Shown here piece after piece: positions 50,648 to 63,938 of a stretch of 64,000 nucleotides of DNA. The notes under the pieces were generated by a model. That model was not told the DNA's origin. It did no database searches and saw only the letters and a program-made list of their open reading frames with translations. Each line of letters starts with the position of its first letter. Positions within the stretch are counted from its first letter, which is position 1. The position numbers and the translations under genes were made by a program. This DNA is from Lineus longissimus (lineage: Eukaryota > Nemertea > Pilidiophora > Heteronemertea > Lineidae), in contig NC_088310.1 in the NCBI RefSeq assembly GCF_910592395.1, positions 25,127,491 to 25,191,490 on the forward strand, written 5' to 3'.

Positions 50648-50830
50648 CCGTGTTTTTCTGTCTTCTCAACCCCTCACGTCCTGTCAACCAGTCACAATCT
50701 GGAGATTATTTCAGAATGAACTATTTTCTCTACCCTTGGTCAGGCACATGCTAAGGACCATTCCAGGTTGTCCTATCTTCTCGACCCTAGAGACCATTCC
50801 AGGATGACCTGTCTTTTCGACCTTTCATTA

Positions 50831-51102
50831 TTGTCACAGTTGTGAGTATCTTGCAAGACCCATTCAACTTTTTGAAGTGGGAAAGTCCAGACTTCGGATT
50901 TCGTTTTTAATCATATTTGACCACAATAGTACACCAAATTAACCACTCAAAGAAAATAATACATCATGACATCTATTCAATGTCTCTGAATAATCCGATG
51001 ATGACTGATGAATTGATATAATGACTGTCTCACGGTTGCGACCAAGAACCTATTCACTTATTGTGAGTGTATGATATGAGTCTGACAAAGAAACACTTAT
51101 TG
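50831..51102. other. Downstream region of the first sulfotransferase gene
   Basis: About 270 bases between the decayed repeat edge and the stop codon of the minus-strand sulfotransferase. Its 3' UTR should lie here; no clear poly(A) signal was picked out. Confidence 0.35.
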
Positions 51103-54100
51103 TTAGAGGTTATCGGTATCACTTCGCCATAGATACTTGACATCATTCAGCAGAGCCGCCAAGGCCTCGTTGAAAGGTTCGTAAAATGCATCCAGCTTTC
51201 TTTTCGTTCTTGGCCACATTGGTCCTAAATCCACGCTGTTGTGACCCGGCCAATACGTAGCAATGACATCATTCAGCATTTTTTCAGGATTCTGGCCCAT
51301 GTCTGTCAAATGAAAGAAATAAGAAGGCGAATCGCATCAAAATTTAAAGTACTATAACAGCATACCCGATGGCGCATCGAGACAAAAACAGAATGACAAG
51401 CAGTGTTCAACTTCGTCGCAGTGGCTTCCCCGAAACAGTGTGCAATGTTGGTTACTGAGTGATAGACTGTTCCCCATCCAAGTGAAACATAAATCTATGT
51501 CGGACAGGTGGCCAAATCCCCTTTAATATTTTGGATGATTGGTTAGGCTACTTGGCCGTAGCACTATCCTAATGATGTACAAAACAATATTGTTTCCGTA
51601 GACACATCCCTTTCATTTGGACAATATCTCCACCAACCAATACAGCATGCTCTGGGCGGCACAACACCAACAGAAAACCGGGTATGAACATATAAAATAC
51701 CAACCTAAGGCAAGAAATTGGAATATTTCCTTCATAACCCGATTAGGGTTTGCGCCGTATTCTTCCGTAGTTGTGAAGTAGAACTGGTTGCGTGGAAAGA
51801 CAGTCAGCCAATCCTTGATGTAGACCACGTACAGTCCTACTTGAAGTAGTACCTGGAAGGAAACAGACAATTTACTGCAAAGTTGACTCCGAACCGTTCG
51901 TCCCGCATCCGAGTCTCAATAACTTAGACGACCACCTGAAATAATCTTGAGTAAAACGAGGTGGAATATGAATTGCGGATGTTGTTCATACTGAGGAATG
52001 TTGCTCTGAATCGTGCTGTATTAACTCCGTTCTGAGTAGCCTTCTTGATGAGAGCCTCGACTTTGCCCGGGACTTTGCTAACTTACCCGAGTGCGTTCGC
52101 CGTCCAGTAAGAACGCTGGGTCATAGGCACAATCCCGGATAGACTTTTTTTCAAAGCAGAAGTCCAAAATCGGTTTCATCTGTTTGACGCCTGCGTCAAA
52201 GTTTTCCAGCGTCCGGTTTAGATGGCTGTCGACGTTAGTCGACGGACCTCGATAGCGATAATGTGAGAAAAGCCTGAAATGATAAATGGGGTACATGTAT
52301 GAAGAAGGAGGGAATCGACACACGTATGGAGAAGAAGGAATGGGTCTATATGGATAATAGGGACATGTCTCGGGAAGGAAGACGTATATACATGGAGAAT
52401 GGGAGCATGTATTGAGATGGAGGAAATTGATTACATTGAGAATGGGGGGCGTGTATGGAGAAGGAGGGAATAGATGAACAGGCAGAGGAGACAGAAACGA
52501 TACGAACCGGAAAACAAATGTATGCATCGAAAGTATATTATGGCTCAGTCGCAGTCCTAAATGCATCATGGGGGCGGGGAGGTGGGGCAGAATACCTTCT
52601 CTCAATCTTCTTACCTCTCGGTTGGGTTCCTCATGATGATGACAAACTTAGCCTTGGGTGTGAATTCCTTTATCAAACTGGCTGGCAAGACTGTGGGTGC
52701 TGGGACTAGATGGAAGTACGAGCGAGATGCCCTTAGCTGTGCTTCCATCGTTATCCCTGGGTTCCAAATGGTGTCTGGGCTCCCGTCACCTGAGAAATAT
52801 ATTTTTTAAATCACAGAAAAGCCCGCTCTTTTGTCGCTAACGTTGGAGGCATCTTAAATAAAACAACGTTTAACCACAAGATCATTCGTTGGCGTCCCGG
52901 CTACGCCCAGAAAATAGTGAGTTGTGAGCTGGGGAGTCATATACGTGTATATGAATGATGAAAATAGCAGTGAGAGGGACACAGCAAGTGTCGATCCTTT
53001 TATCAGAAATGGCCGAGGAAATTCACTTACACATTATCCGGGATTTGTTCCTTGCAGACTTTGCCAGTGTTTCTCCATAATGTTTGGAATAATAATTTCC
53101 TAACAAACGCGTACCGCCACCTATCATAAAAATACAAACAGTACATTTAAATGTAGTGACTAGGCCTACAACCTAGATTCCAGCATCCGATGATATCAGG
53201 CTTTTTTTACTCCTACGTGTAGGCCTATGTCGTGTATTTGTCTGAAATATCGAGAGGTGGAGAAGGCCTATATTGAAAACTGGTGCCAGGATGAGATTGT
53301 GCACTTTGTTGATGTGAATAGGAGGTGACTGGGCAGCCGACAGCTGGGTAATATTGCCCTTAATAATACCAATGGTCCTTTAATGACATGGCAGCAGACT
53401 GATGCCATCAGCGTCATATCGCTTCAGCTAATTCTGACTGGAAATTGCATGTTTCCTATATTACTTGCAGGTGAATCAGTTTACATACTTGCATAACGGC
53501 CTCTGCCCCACCAATGCATTTCCTTCGTCAGTCCGTCACTCGACCCAATCACAGACGGATGCTTTGTCATTCTCGTCCAGAGATCCGTGGTCGCGGACTT
53601 CGTGAAACCTAGGAGGTAACAGTAAGGAAGACATCGCAGGCTGCCGCGCTTTGAAAACCAGCAGGGGTTGCGGTAATCCGCCAAAAAATCGACTGGAGGC
53701 TGCAATTATCAAGAAAAATTCTCATCAAATCTTGCAGCCATTCATATCAGTATCAACATATCGAACAATATGTTAGGAAACGTAAGCACTCGGGGAGTAT
53801 TGGTGTTAGCCCTATTCGTTTGCAGTTTTTGTGTTGTCATGGTCCATACGGTTACATCGTTATATCAAATGTGGATATACAAGTACTTGGTTATACGTTA
53901 TTTATGGTTTGGGAGGTTTCGCCATACATTTTGGGACATTTATTGCACCTGAGCATATTAACCACATTTGGGGTGGCACCATCCTGAGGAAATCAGGGGT
54001 TAATATTCGCTTCTCCGACCCTGTGATTTCCTCAGGATGGAGTGACACAAGAGTGAAGTGTCCAATGGGTTTAAACGTCTAGACGTTTTCAGTTGTCCTC

Positions 54101-54588
54101 CATGGTCGTTTGAGCATTTTATCACCGGCGGGCAGCCTCATAGAGCCTCCGAGAGCTCGTTCAAGGGATTTTGCGATCTCGGAGACAAGGTGTGATAAAA
54201 TAAGTTTGAGGAGCCGGGCCCTTACCTTTAAATCAAACCCTTCTTTTTCAATCATATGCTTATGAACACGTTCCTTGTTCGGCCGTTTGTATTTTGACAA
54301 CTCTTTCAGTATCCTCGAACAATCTCCACGGCAAAGTAATGTGACGTTACCATTACTGTTTCTATGTCCCTGACGTGTCTTCTGACTGGGGCTTTCGTGT
54401 CGTTTATGAACTGAGGACGTCACAGCTCGCGACACAAGGACCATATTTCTCAGAGTCTGTGTATTCGAGGGGTGTCTTGTTTGAGTCCAGTCTATCTCGA
54501 CCACATATAGGAATCCAATGATGGTAAGGGTGATGGTAACAAACGCCGTCGTCTGCCAAGTAATACACCATTTTTTCGGTTGCGTCAT
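51103..54588 (-). CDS. CHST15-like Golgi sulfotransferase (copy 1)
   Basis: Type II membrane sulfotransferase of 457 residues. Relatives (CHST15, GalNAc4S-6-O-sulfotransferase) move sulfate from PAPS to chondroitin/dermatan sulfate in the Golgi. Exons (high to low): 54588-54226, 53699-53489, 53120-53031, 52789-52615, 52273-52087, 51852-51705, 51302-51103, all joined in frame. It has a short cytoplasmic tail, one membrane segment at about residues 11-29, then a stem. The catalytic part begins with NPCW and CLPYCYLLG. The 5'-phosphosulfate loop reads GFTKSATTD (152-160, lysine kept at 155), where the family usually has PKCGTTD. The 3'-phosphate motif is MRNPTER (274-280). KEMHWWGRGRY is a CHST15-type signature. 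The next-to-last donor is GTTGGT, a weak site. It lies head to head with a paralogue at 55520. Acceptor sugar unknown. Confidence 0.88.
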
Positions 54589-55519
54589 ATTTATGTTATA
54601 ATATGCTGGAGCCAGACCTGCAAATCAAGAAACGAGGGGTGTAGTTGTTCGGCCTATACCATTTAAGGTTTAGTTCAGAATTTGACGTTGGTTATCCCAT
54701 CATTGGATAAAATTCGTTCAATTGTCTTTCACTATGACGGCCAGGGTTAATGGGGGTTGTCCAATGACTTTATATCCTCAGGGGTCTTAGTTCCCTTTTA
54801 CATCAGTAATAACTCCTCAAGATTACTTTTGACCTATACTGTACTGTGACAGTAACATAAGGACACGTTAACTATTGTTTATAAGTATTGCCTAGCGTTC
54901 ACTGAAAAGCTTATTTACCTTTATACGTTTAAGCAAGTACCGTAGGATTAGGTCCATACTTGGTTTCTTCGTTCAACCCTTCGAACACACATTAATGAAT
55001 GGGCTTTAGCTTTACAATAAATGGATATTTTCATAAGGGGATTAAATAGGCCTAAATTATTGCATGGAACGCCATGGTGGAACTACATGTAGTATCAAGG
55101 TTATTTCTTTAAAAATATTCATCGAGTCTTTTGAAGCGTCGATATTATAACGAATCCAACCGAGGTAGGTGTCTGAATATTCATGTATAGCTCCATATTA
55201 TTGTGGGAAGTCTTCTTAGCAATCATGTGGTGACCGTCGGCTATACGCCACGCCAGTTTTCGACATTACGGAAGTCTGTCACGGCGCAAAATTCCTCTGT
55301 CCCCGTCCTTCAATGTTACATTTCTTTTCAGCCAGATGTCAGACTAGACTTTTTCTGATTAGTCCAGTCGATGGTGTCAATGTGGTCCTTGACGGCAGGT
55401 TATCTTGAAAAGAACAAAGACATACGGCCTGCATCTTCTTAGGAAAACCAAAATAAAAGTTTTTTGAAATAAGTGGATCGAGACAAACCCACAGACACCA
55501 AGCTGTGTGAAGTTAAAAC
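54589..55519. promoter_or_regulatory. Shared upstream region of two divergent sulfotransferase genes
   Basis: 931 bases between the two start codons. It must contain both promoters unless distant 5' exons exist. A TATAATATG-like stretch lies right before the minus-strand start. No repeated control element was recognised. Confidence 0.4.
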
Positions 55520-58500
55520 ATGTTGACCCTCCTGAGAAAGAACTTGAAATTCTCCATGCCTATCCTGGTAATCGGCATCGTGTTTGTGGCATATAGAGGT
55601 ATACGAATTAGCGAATATAACGACAACACACTCGGGCTCGGTATATCAAAAGTAACTGCGGACGGACTGTTGGAAGAGTTGAGTGAATACGTTGAGCCGA
55701 GCAAACTCGAGATGGATCAATACTTGAAGACCTCGCCGGGACTCGACATTCAGGTAAATAGGTTGATTGTGATTTTGTTTAGTTTTGCACTGTCACGTCA
55801 TTTGGCGACCATTTTTGCAAAGAGCGATAGGAGTTTGTATCGTATAGTATTAGTTTATTTTTTCGCTACATCATTAAGAGAGGAACATTATGTCAGCACT
55901 GTTTATGATGTTTCTCTCGTCATATTGTCATGACCCTGTCGCATGTCGCAGCGTCGACTAGAATCGCCCGTTTGCGCAGCGCTTAATAGCCGCAGATTAG
56001 AACTATAAGGTCAGTTTTCTGTTAAGAGAAATATGTCACCTACGTTTATAATCTCAACCCATCCGTATGCCTTTCCAGCCGCCCTTAAAGTTTCTACCAG
56101 ACTACAAAAATCCCTGCTGGTACATGAAGAAGGCTCTTCACTGCCTACCAACTTATTACATCCTCGGTTACCCGAAATGTGCCACCACCGACATCTGGCA
56201 CAAGATTGCGCAACATCCACAGATTGTCGAGCCAGCCCAAAAGGAAATTCACTGGTGGGCGAGTTACCGTTACAAAGGTGGTAAGTTAAAAAGTGCTTTC
56301 TTTGCCTCTATAGAAAGTTTGTGTTGGGAGGTGGTGCGAGCGCAGGCATGGCTGGCCTTAAAGCGCTCTGGGTCTCTTTCTTTCTCTAAATGTTGTAAAT
56401 TAAAGAGCTTTTTTTCGTTATCATCCTGTTTGCGAAAACCTGACGATTGGCACCCCAAGACTCTAGGGGCGTGGTTACCTGAGCAGGTTCTGCAGAGCAT
56501 TAGTCGGCCGAAAGCAATGTTTCAGACTCTTGAGTCTCATTATCTGCGCATTGCTGAGGTAACGTTCAAAACAGCTGTAAAGCGTGAAAAGGGAAAAGTG
56601 TGATATACACTATGATATAGGGAACACAGAAAATGTGACATAAAACTAGCCCGAAGTTATTCCAGCCGCTCATTTGAACCATCCTCCGAAAAGACACGCC
56701 TCCGCGCGCAGGGCTAACATTTCACGACTTTCTCGGCCAACTGAAGACATGCACCTTCACTGAAATATTCTTGTACAACCATTTTACAGGCAAGGAGTCT
56801 TCGTTTCGAACGTTTTATTCGAGAAGTTTTGGGAAAGCTGTCTCCGAAGCTGGCAACAAAGAAAGTATTATTGGTGAGTACGTATGTAACAGTCATGAAA
56901 ATAACGATATGACACGGCCGATCAGAGCTGGGATCAGTATCTCAAGGACCATGTCAGCGCCGTCGTCCCCTTTCATGCGATTTAATTGATATGCAAGTAC
57001 ATGTATATAGAAACCAATGACCGAATCAAAAGAGCGTTGGGATGTTTATGTTACCGTTGAGGGAGCACGTTAGTCAGTATTTGTGTGATGGAGTCAACGA
57101 GTTAAAAAAATTCTGTAGCATATTCCTTTATCCCACCTGAATGTCCCCTTATTCTTGCCCCTTGAAGGTGATGCCAGCCCAGATACAACGTGGGAGACGA
57201 GACCATCGTACAGACAGATATCTTACGCAACAAGGCTACGCAGTGTCCATGATGCCCCACGCGTTCTCCCTGCCAACGTCATCAAAAGATACACCCCAAA
57301 AGCCAAGTTCATATTCATGATGCGGAACCCCACAGACAGGTTGGAAAACAGAGCTATATTTAAGTTTTTGGTCCTGAGGGGAGGAGTAGACCGCTTGGGG
57401 AACTGCCCCATGCCACAGTGTTAAACCGACTTGTTCATAGGTAATGTGAAACGCGTATGTTTAGATAGGCCATGGCAAATCATTAAAGAGACTGTGATGA
57501 CGTAACGTTGGAAGCGAATAATTATTGTACTGTCTCCCTTCAGAGTTTACTCTCACCACCTCTACGAAGGGAAGCCAACCGTGCAAATTGGAAAGACACC
57601 AGAAGTCCCAAGGTCGCAGAACATGTTCCACATCAAGGTGACGCAGATCATTGGACAGTTTCAAGACTGCTTCCAGAGGCGATCGGTCAGGGCTTGCGTT
57701 TATGACCCGAATCTCCTTCACGAAGCGGGAGAAGCCAAAGTCCTCCTCCAGCCTGGTCTCTATGCGGTCTTCATCAGTGATTGGCTCAAGATATTTCCAC
57801 GGGAGCAGTTCTTGTTCATAAATACGGATGATTACAGCCACAACCAAGAAAGTGCTCTCAAAACGGCATTTGAGTTTTTAGATGTCGGTAAGTGGTTGGT
57901 CCACTTACTGCGCCGCGAATAAATAATTTATTTTCACATCCAAACATAAGACACAGAGAGACTTTTCGATACCGTCACGGCTACCCACCACGAGGTTTTG
58001 ATGCTTGGTTCATCCTCAATGTGAGGAACCTGTGATGTGTCGGTGAAATTCTAGCCATAAATTTATGAAAGTTGGCACACCCTGCCAGTACACAAACAGC
58101 AGATTGTGTCAAATGTCGTTGCCTCCTTCAGCTGCTGTGGGGCTATACATGTAGTTTAACCTTGTGTTCTCAGGGTGTATCCTCTTTATCATGCTAGTCA
58201 AGGTTTATCATTTGCTGTACAGTCGAAACCATGGGGAAGGTTGTAAAGAGAAAGCCTCGGTCGAACAACTGCCAAAAAAGTTCGCAGCCGATTGCTACTC
58301 GAGTCCTCGCTTGCCTCATTATATCACTACTGCTAGGAGCTAAAAACTGAAATTGTTGTTTAAAGTATCCTCTGTCAGAGCCGTTCCCCAAAGCTAATTT
58401 CTCTATTTGCAGATATACCAGCAGACGACACAATAGAGAAGGTAATAAAGGAAGCCGTTAGGCCCAACAGCCGAACGGTCAATGGTGTTGCTATAGGGCC

Positions 58501-58675
58501 AATGTGGAATGATACCAGAGAGCTCCTGGATGACTTCTATGAACCTTTCAATAGAGCCTTAGCAGAAATACTTGGTGATGATCGCTACCTTTTTCTCAAA
58601 GAAGCCCCCGGGGTGGAGTTTGCTCCAAACGTTATCAAGAAAAAAGGGACGAAGAAGACTAAGACAGTGAGTTGA
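55520..58675 (+). CDS. CHST15-like Golgi sulfotransferase (copy 2)
   Basis: Type II membrane sulfotransferase of 432 residues, paralogue of the minus-strand neighbour. Exons: 55520-55753, 56079-56280, 56790-56873, 57168-57339, 57544-57887, 58413-58675, all in frame. A membrane segment lies at about residues 12-24. The catalytic part starts NPCWYMKKALHCLPTYYIL. The PAPS 5'-phosphosulfate loop is GYPKCATTD (108-116, lysine 111), closer to the family consensus than copy 1. The 3'-phosphate motif is MRNPTDR (225-231), followed by VYSHHLY. KEIHWWASYRY matches the CHST15 pattern. Four introns sit at the same codons and phases as in copy 1, but the copy 1 intron 52086-51853 has no counterpart, so two exons are fused here. 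The C-terminus ends in a lysine-rich tail absent from copy 1. The donor after exon 4 (GTTGGA) is weak. Confidence 0.88.
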
Positions 58676-60220
58676 CGGGTGGCGAAGGGTCGGAAAGGAA
58701 GTGGCCTAGCAGACCTTAGCGAAAACAGACAAATACGTCCAGGATAGCAAATTCATCCAATTGACAGACGATTGCGTACTTACCTTGTCCGAATTGACGC
58801 AGCCACTGGGAATGCAATGCTGGGAGTAGATCCTCATTTATAAGGCGCGCTGATAGGTTTTGCGGCCAAGACTATAGAGTTCGACGAATATTTTCCGACT
58901 GTGCTTGTCGGTTTACATAAGCATGCAGATATAATATTGTGGTCCATTGTATGCACGTGCCCTGTAAACATGCTTCAAATATTAGTGGTGTATTTGTTAC
59001 TGATTTCCCGTCCAATATTCCCATTAATAAATTATAGAAACCAAGTTCAATATTTGTTCTTCGATACAACGTGGCTGCTTTGCATGGACACTTATAGCCT
59101 ACTATTGGCCTTCTCTGGAACAAGGAGCCGCAAATCAAAGAGTCGTGAACTACCCCTACTTTTGAAGTGCATCTTGAAAATGATAGATCGTGAAAATGGG
59201 TTTCAGGATAGACGGTTACACGTTCTACTCCTATAATCCTAGGATTGTGGTACATGTACAGGCAAGGGTGCCTCTCATTTTGACCAGCAGAGAAGATGGG
59301 GCAGTGCTAGCACACCAATAGATCCCAGGTGGCACATCACGTTTCTCTTGTGACAGAGGTACAATCCAACTTCTTCTCAAGTCCATGTTTCTTGTGTCTT
59401 ATTTATTTCTAGGGCTGTCCAAACATGACAATGCTTGCAGTCATATAGTCCATGTTTTGGTTGTCATCGGACACTTAGCATCCAAAATAAAACGTCCATC
59501 CAAAACACTCAACACAACAATGATGTCATCTTTTGCAGAAGCAGCATTTATTGCAAAACTTTCTCACAGTTTACAAGAGCGGACGGGGACATTGTCGGTG
59601 ATTGCGCTTCGTCATTTACATATTCCCGGGTTACAGAGGAGCAAACAATGCTGATTCAGCACAGCAGGGCAAAGAGGTGATATCATCTTGGGTAATAGCT
59701 GAATGAATAGACAGTTATGACAAGACATAAACATTGGAGTTGACAGTTGTACAGCTAAACATGGACTTGTCTCTATAATGCAAGTTGGTGACAAAAAGGC
59801 TACAATAGTAATATAGCATGTTACACTGATATCACACTCTAAACCTGCACAAATATTTTTTCTTTTGCTTTTCTAGAAGACACCAGTTGGTACAAGCAGT
59901 TTAATGCTCAGTATTTCTAAAGGGGTACGCCATTCCTATTTGATCGTGGGTCAGGGAAATAGAAATGCAGTTAAACACAATACATTGGTACATTCAAATA
60001 GGTTAACCATTGATAAGACAATCTCAAGTAAGCTACGTTCTATTGAAGGAACAATAATAAAGGTGATTGGCAATGCCAATACAGCTGGATAATACACTGG
60101 AAATATTCATATTTTCATGAGGAGAAAAATAATCTGCTGACTTTTGGAAGCCATGCTGACCTAAGGAGACTGGATCATTCCAATTGGTGCCTTTTTTATC
60201 TACAGAGTACACTAGTGTCT
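58676..60220. other. Intergenic, between copy 2 sulfotransferase and the GH13 gene
   Basis: Convergent 3' ends. A plus-strand AATAAA occurs near 59026 and could end the sulfotransferase transcript; TTTATT near 59547 is a possible minus-strand signal for the GH13 gene. No coding signature. Confidence 0.35.
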
Positions 60221-63200
60221 CTATTGTGACCACGGGAACTTAAAGATGACAGCCTCGCCAGGGTTCAATAAGATGTTAGTCAACTTCACGGTCTTGCCAA
60301 CAGCTAACTCTTCATGGTCAAAATTGTACGAATTGAAGACAACCTCGCCTTCCTCCGGGATGAGGTTCTTAACAGCCTTGGTGTAGTCATCGCTGGAAGG
60401 TTGCTTCCCGAAGTTGATGGCAACCAAGTAACTAGGATGACCCTCAGCTTTCCTGACGAAGGCAAAGATATTGTCATTGAGCTCGGCATCGAAGAACTGA
60501 CCCCACAGCATAGACGGCTCCTTGCGCAGTTTCGTAAGCTCAGCGTAGACTTTGGGGAACTTGTGAGTGCTGCCAACAGCTTCTTCTGCCTGGAATATAA
60601 GATGTGGAAAAATATAAATTGCTGTAGGCTTGGCAAGAGATCTAATCTTGAAAAACTTAAATATGCCTGCCACAAGCAGGACACAATGCTTGGCCACAAA
60701 TGCCAGAACATGGCATGATGACCCAAATACAGATATTTTTCTAAATTGTTCAATTGATTACACTTGGTTTAAATCTATCAACTTTGATCAAATGACGCCG
60801 ATCTTGCTTTTCACATGAATTCGTAGTGCTGACATAGTTCCCTAAATCATGAACACGTCTCCCTCAAAAATGAAAACCCTTCACAAGATTCACATCTCAC
60901 TTACCATAACATTGAACTCATTGTAGTTAGTGGTAAGAGGCAACCAGGATGAAGCATTCGTGAAACCGGCACTGGTTTTACTGGTCCACTGCATGGGGGA
61001 GCGGGATGGATCTCGAGAAACCAGCTTATAGTCAGTAGCACCAAAGTTCTTGCCCCATTTGTCCTTGGTTTCAGCGAAAGTCAGATCCAAGCTGCTCATG
61101 CCAATCTCATCACCAAAGTAGGAGATGGTTGTACCAGGCAAACTCATCATCAGGGTGTTCATGGCATTGACGGACATCACTCCAACTCGAGAAGCAACAC
61201 GTCCAATGCTGTCATGGTTGCCAGTCTGAAAAGTTAAAAGACAAACAATAGTATTGGTATTTGTAGCAATAAAGGCAACACAAATCACTATTGATGATCT
61301 GACCTTGTGAATATTTCCCATAGTCTTTGTTAAATAAAACTGAATTGGTCTTATATTGTCAAAGGCCAGCCAAATGGGCTTAACAGGCAGCGACTATATT
61401 TCTCAACCACAATGAATACTGAGTGGTTTGAAATGGTGTCCCATCCATGCGTAGTGTCTAAGTGGCAAAGTTTTGATTTAGCAGATAATGAAGGCAGATA
61501 TTTCCCACTGGGGAGAGACATTGATAACCAGAATTATTACTATTCCAACCTGGACGTCCCAACATTGACATCTGTTGCCCAAAACGACCACAAGATGAGT
61601 AGGATAATTGCACTGATCTCATTTTTAGAGGACTCTAACTGTAAACTTTCCTTACCATCCAGTTGGCCCATTTCTTAGGGGCAAGTGCGGACAGTGCCCT
61701 TTTGACCTTCTCAGCAATGCACCTGCTGTTGCAATTGTACTCCACAGAGAACAGTTCATAGTTGAAGACCAGATTTGCACCCTTATTATCTTCTCCTCCC
61801 ATGTAGGCATTGGTGGCATTGATGTCGCCAAAGGCTTCCACGAGCAAGACTCTAAAATATAAGAGACATGAGATTAGCTTCAATGGTGCTCATAAACAGA
61901 AACATGAGAAGAAAGTAGTTGATTCAACTACGAGGCTCTCCCCCTATCCAAAGGTCCGACATCACTGAACAAATGTCCTTTACGGACCAGATCCTGTCTG
62001 CCAGCTGATACACAAGCAATCACCCTGTTGTTTTACACACTATGGAAGAGGATGTTTACCTGGTCTGATCCATTCCATCCTTAGAATACCACTTGTCCAT
62101 GAACGTCCTAAAGCGGTCGGTGATGTTGTAGGATTCTGGCTGATTCATGGTCATGGTATGGTCAAGGTTCTCATAAGGTTGCTGAAATTAAGACATGGTT
62201 CATTGGGTCTGTAGGATACACAATGTATGTAAGTGAACTTTTGTATTTTATCATTAAAATAATCATGAAACACGTTTTACCGATAGTTTTACTGTGCCTT
62301 CTTATTTAAGCAATTTTTTCAATAAAGAACAATTCACCCTCAATTATAAAGTCAAAAGACTATTCAAATCTCAGTCCAGTAGTTCTCAGAGCAGTTCCTT
62401 ATATTACTTCAACAATGTTACCCACCCTGCTGCTACCACCATTGGTTTGTTCGTCAGCCAAACTCTCTGCCTCAACCAAGTTAGACACATAGCCCACACG
62501 GAATCCATCAACGCCCTTGTTCATCCAGAAAGCCATGATGTCTTCGAGCTCCTTCATCACATCTGGGTTGCGGAGGTTCAGTTCGGGCATCTCCTCAAAG
62601 AAGGTGTGGTAGTAGTACTGTCCACGCTTGGCATCTCTGGTCCATGCCGAGTTCTTGCTGAATTTGCTCAACTGGAAAAGAAGACGTAATTTTTTACAAG
62701 CTCTCACAACCTACTAAGGAAACCTTTTTTGGCTGGGAAAATCAACCATTCAATACAAATAGACAACAAATACATGCATCTATCTTTCAAATCGTTTTGA
62801 TCAGCAAAAATGTAAAATCGCTTCCAAACTAGCATGGGCAGGAAGTTCATTCATATCAAGGAAAATTGTCTGACACTTACCCAGTTGTTTGGTGGTCCAG
62901 TGCCCTTTCCGTCAGCCCAAACATAGTAATCACGATACTTGTTGGTGGCATTGCCCTGGCTGCTTTCAAGGAACCACTTGTGTTTGTTGCTAGTGTGGTT
63001 AGGAATGAAGTCCAGCACGATTTTGATACCTTAAGAATAATCAATACATATTATAAGATAAGAACTAGATGGTGGATATGAAAATCAGATATAACAGCCC
63101 AAACACCAGCTTCTCTCTTGAAATTTGAATGGAGAGCCAAGGCCAACTGGCATAATAATTTTTAATCTGAGGCCTGTTACTTAGCGCCAATGCACTATTT

Positions 63201-63938
63201 CCCAACATAACATGGAGGAGTAATTACCAAAAATGTTTCTTATATTTAGTACCAAATTAACAAAATGTATTGTGTAAACTAGATCATCATCTACATTGTA
63301 CCGACATTAACCACTTGCCCTTTTGACTCCTGTATAAATGACTACTAATAATAGAACTATGACACATGCAATCAACTACAATGTGACAGGTTTGCCTGAT
63401 TACCCACAATTTTGCATATTCCAACATGTGTGTGGTAGGTAGACCGTAATATACCACTGAAGAGTACAGAATATCACAGAGCCGTCAGCTGTCAGGAGAC
63501 CTCCTACTTTAAGAGTGCCTCGCACAGAACAACTTACAGCTGTCTCAACCAACCAAGTGTATGCAACACGAAAAAGTTATCTACAATACATTGTAATTGT
63601 ATATGTACATGTACCAGTCTCTATACGAGAAGGCCTGGTCCATGCATGCAAGCAAGTTACAACTGCATGTAGGAAACAGAACTCAAAACAAACTACCAGG
63701 TATAAAAAGAAAAAATGATAAATGTGACAACTACAATTTGGTTTCCTGTGATACTTACGATTCTTATGCGCCTTCTTCAGCAGAGAATCGAAGTCTGCCA
63801 TGGTTCCCATCTCTGGGTTGATGGCAACATGGTCTGTGACATCATAACCAAAGTCAACATTTTCAGTCGGGTAGATCGGTCCAATGATCAAGGTGTTGAC
63901 TCCAAGTTTTGTGAAGTAGGGAAGTTTTGATTCAATAC
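60221..63938 (-). CDS. GH13 family protein, SLC3A1/alpha-glucosidase-like, nucleophile lost (5' part outside window)
   Basis: Seven exons (high to low): 63938-63759, 63029-62881, 62671-62426, 62181-62060, 61851-61656, 61225-60905, 60589-60221. They give 526 residues in frame up to the stop; the N-terminus, including any membrane anchor, lies beyond the right edge. The TIM-barrel motifs are those of the maltase/rBAT branch: [51 protein letters not shown] and SPMQW. The general acid Glu (VLLVEAF, codon at 61836-61838) and the third acidic residue (TGNHD, codon at 61211-61213) are kept. The nucleophile Asp of the usual GFRxD site is Gly (GFRVGY, codon at 62492-62494). Hydrolysis is therefore unlikely, and a role as an amino-acid transporter heavy chain (SLC3 type) or a pseudoenzyme is possible. 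The C-terminus ends FKFPWSQ without the extension of human rBAT. Confidence 0.9.

Noticed and set aside
50093-50807. Open frames of 70-83 codons with repeated SRDPTKATG-like peptide
   Set aside because: They lie inside the 83-bp array. The unit length is not a multiple of 3, so frames rotate and the peptides are by-products.
55754-55933. Extension of sulfotransferase copy 2 through its first intron
   Set aside because: The open frame continues past a good donor (CAGGTAAATA), but homology resumes only at 56079, so this is intron read-through.
59385-59680. Short plus-strand coding frame
   Set aside because: No recognisable motif, and overlapping frames in different phases; no evidence of a gene.
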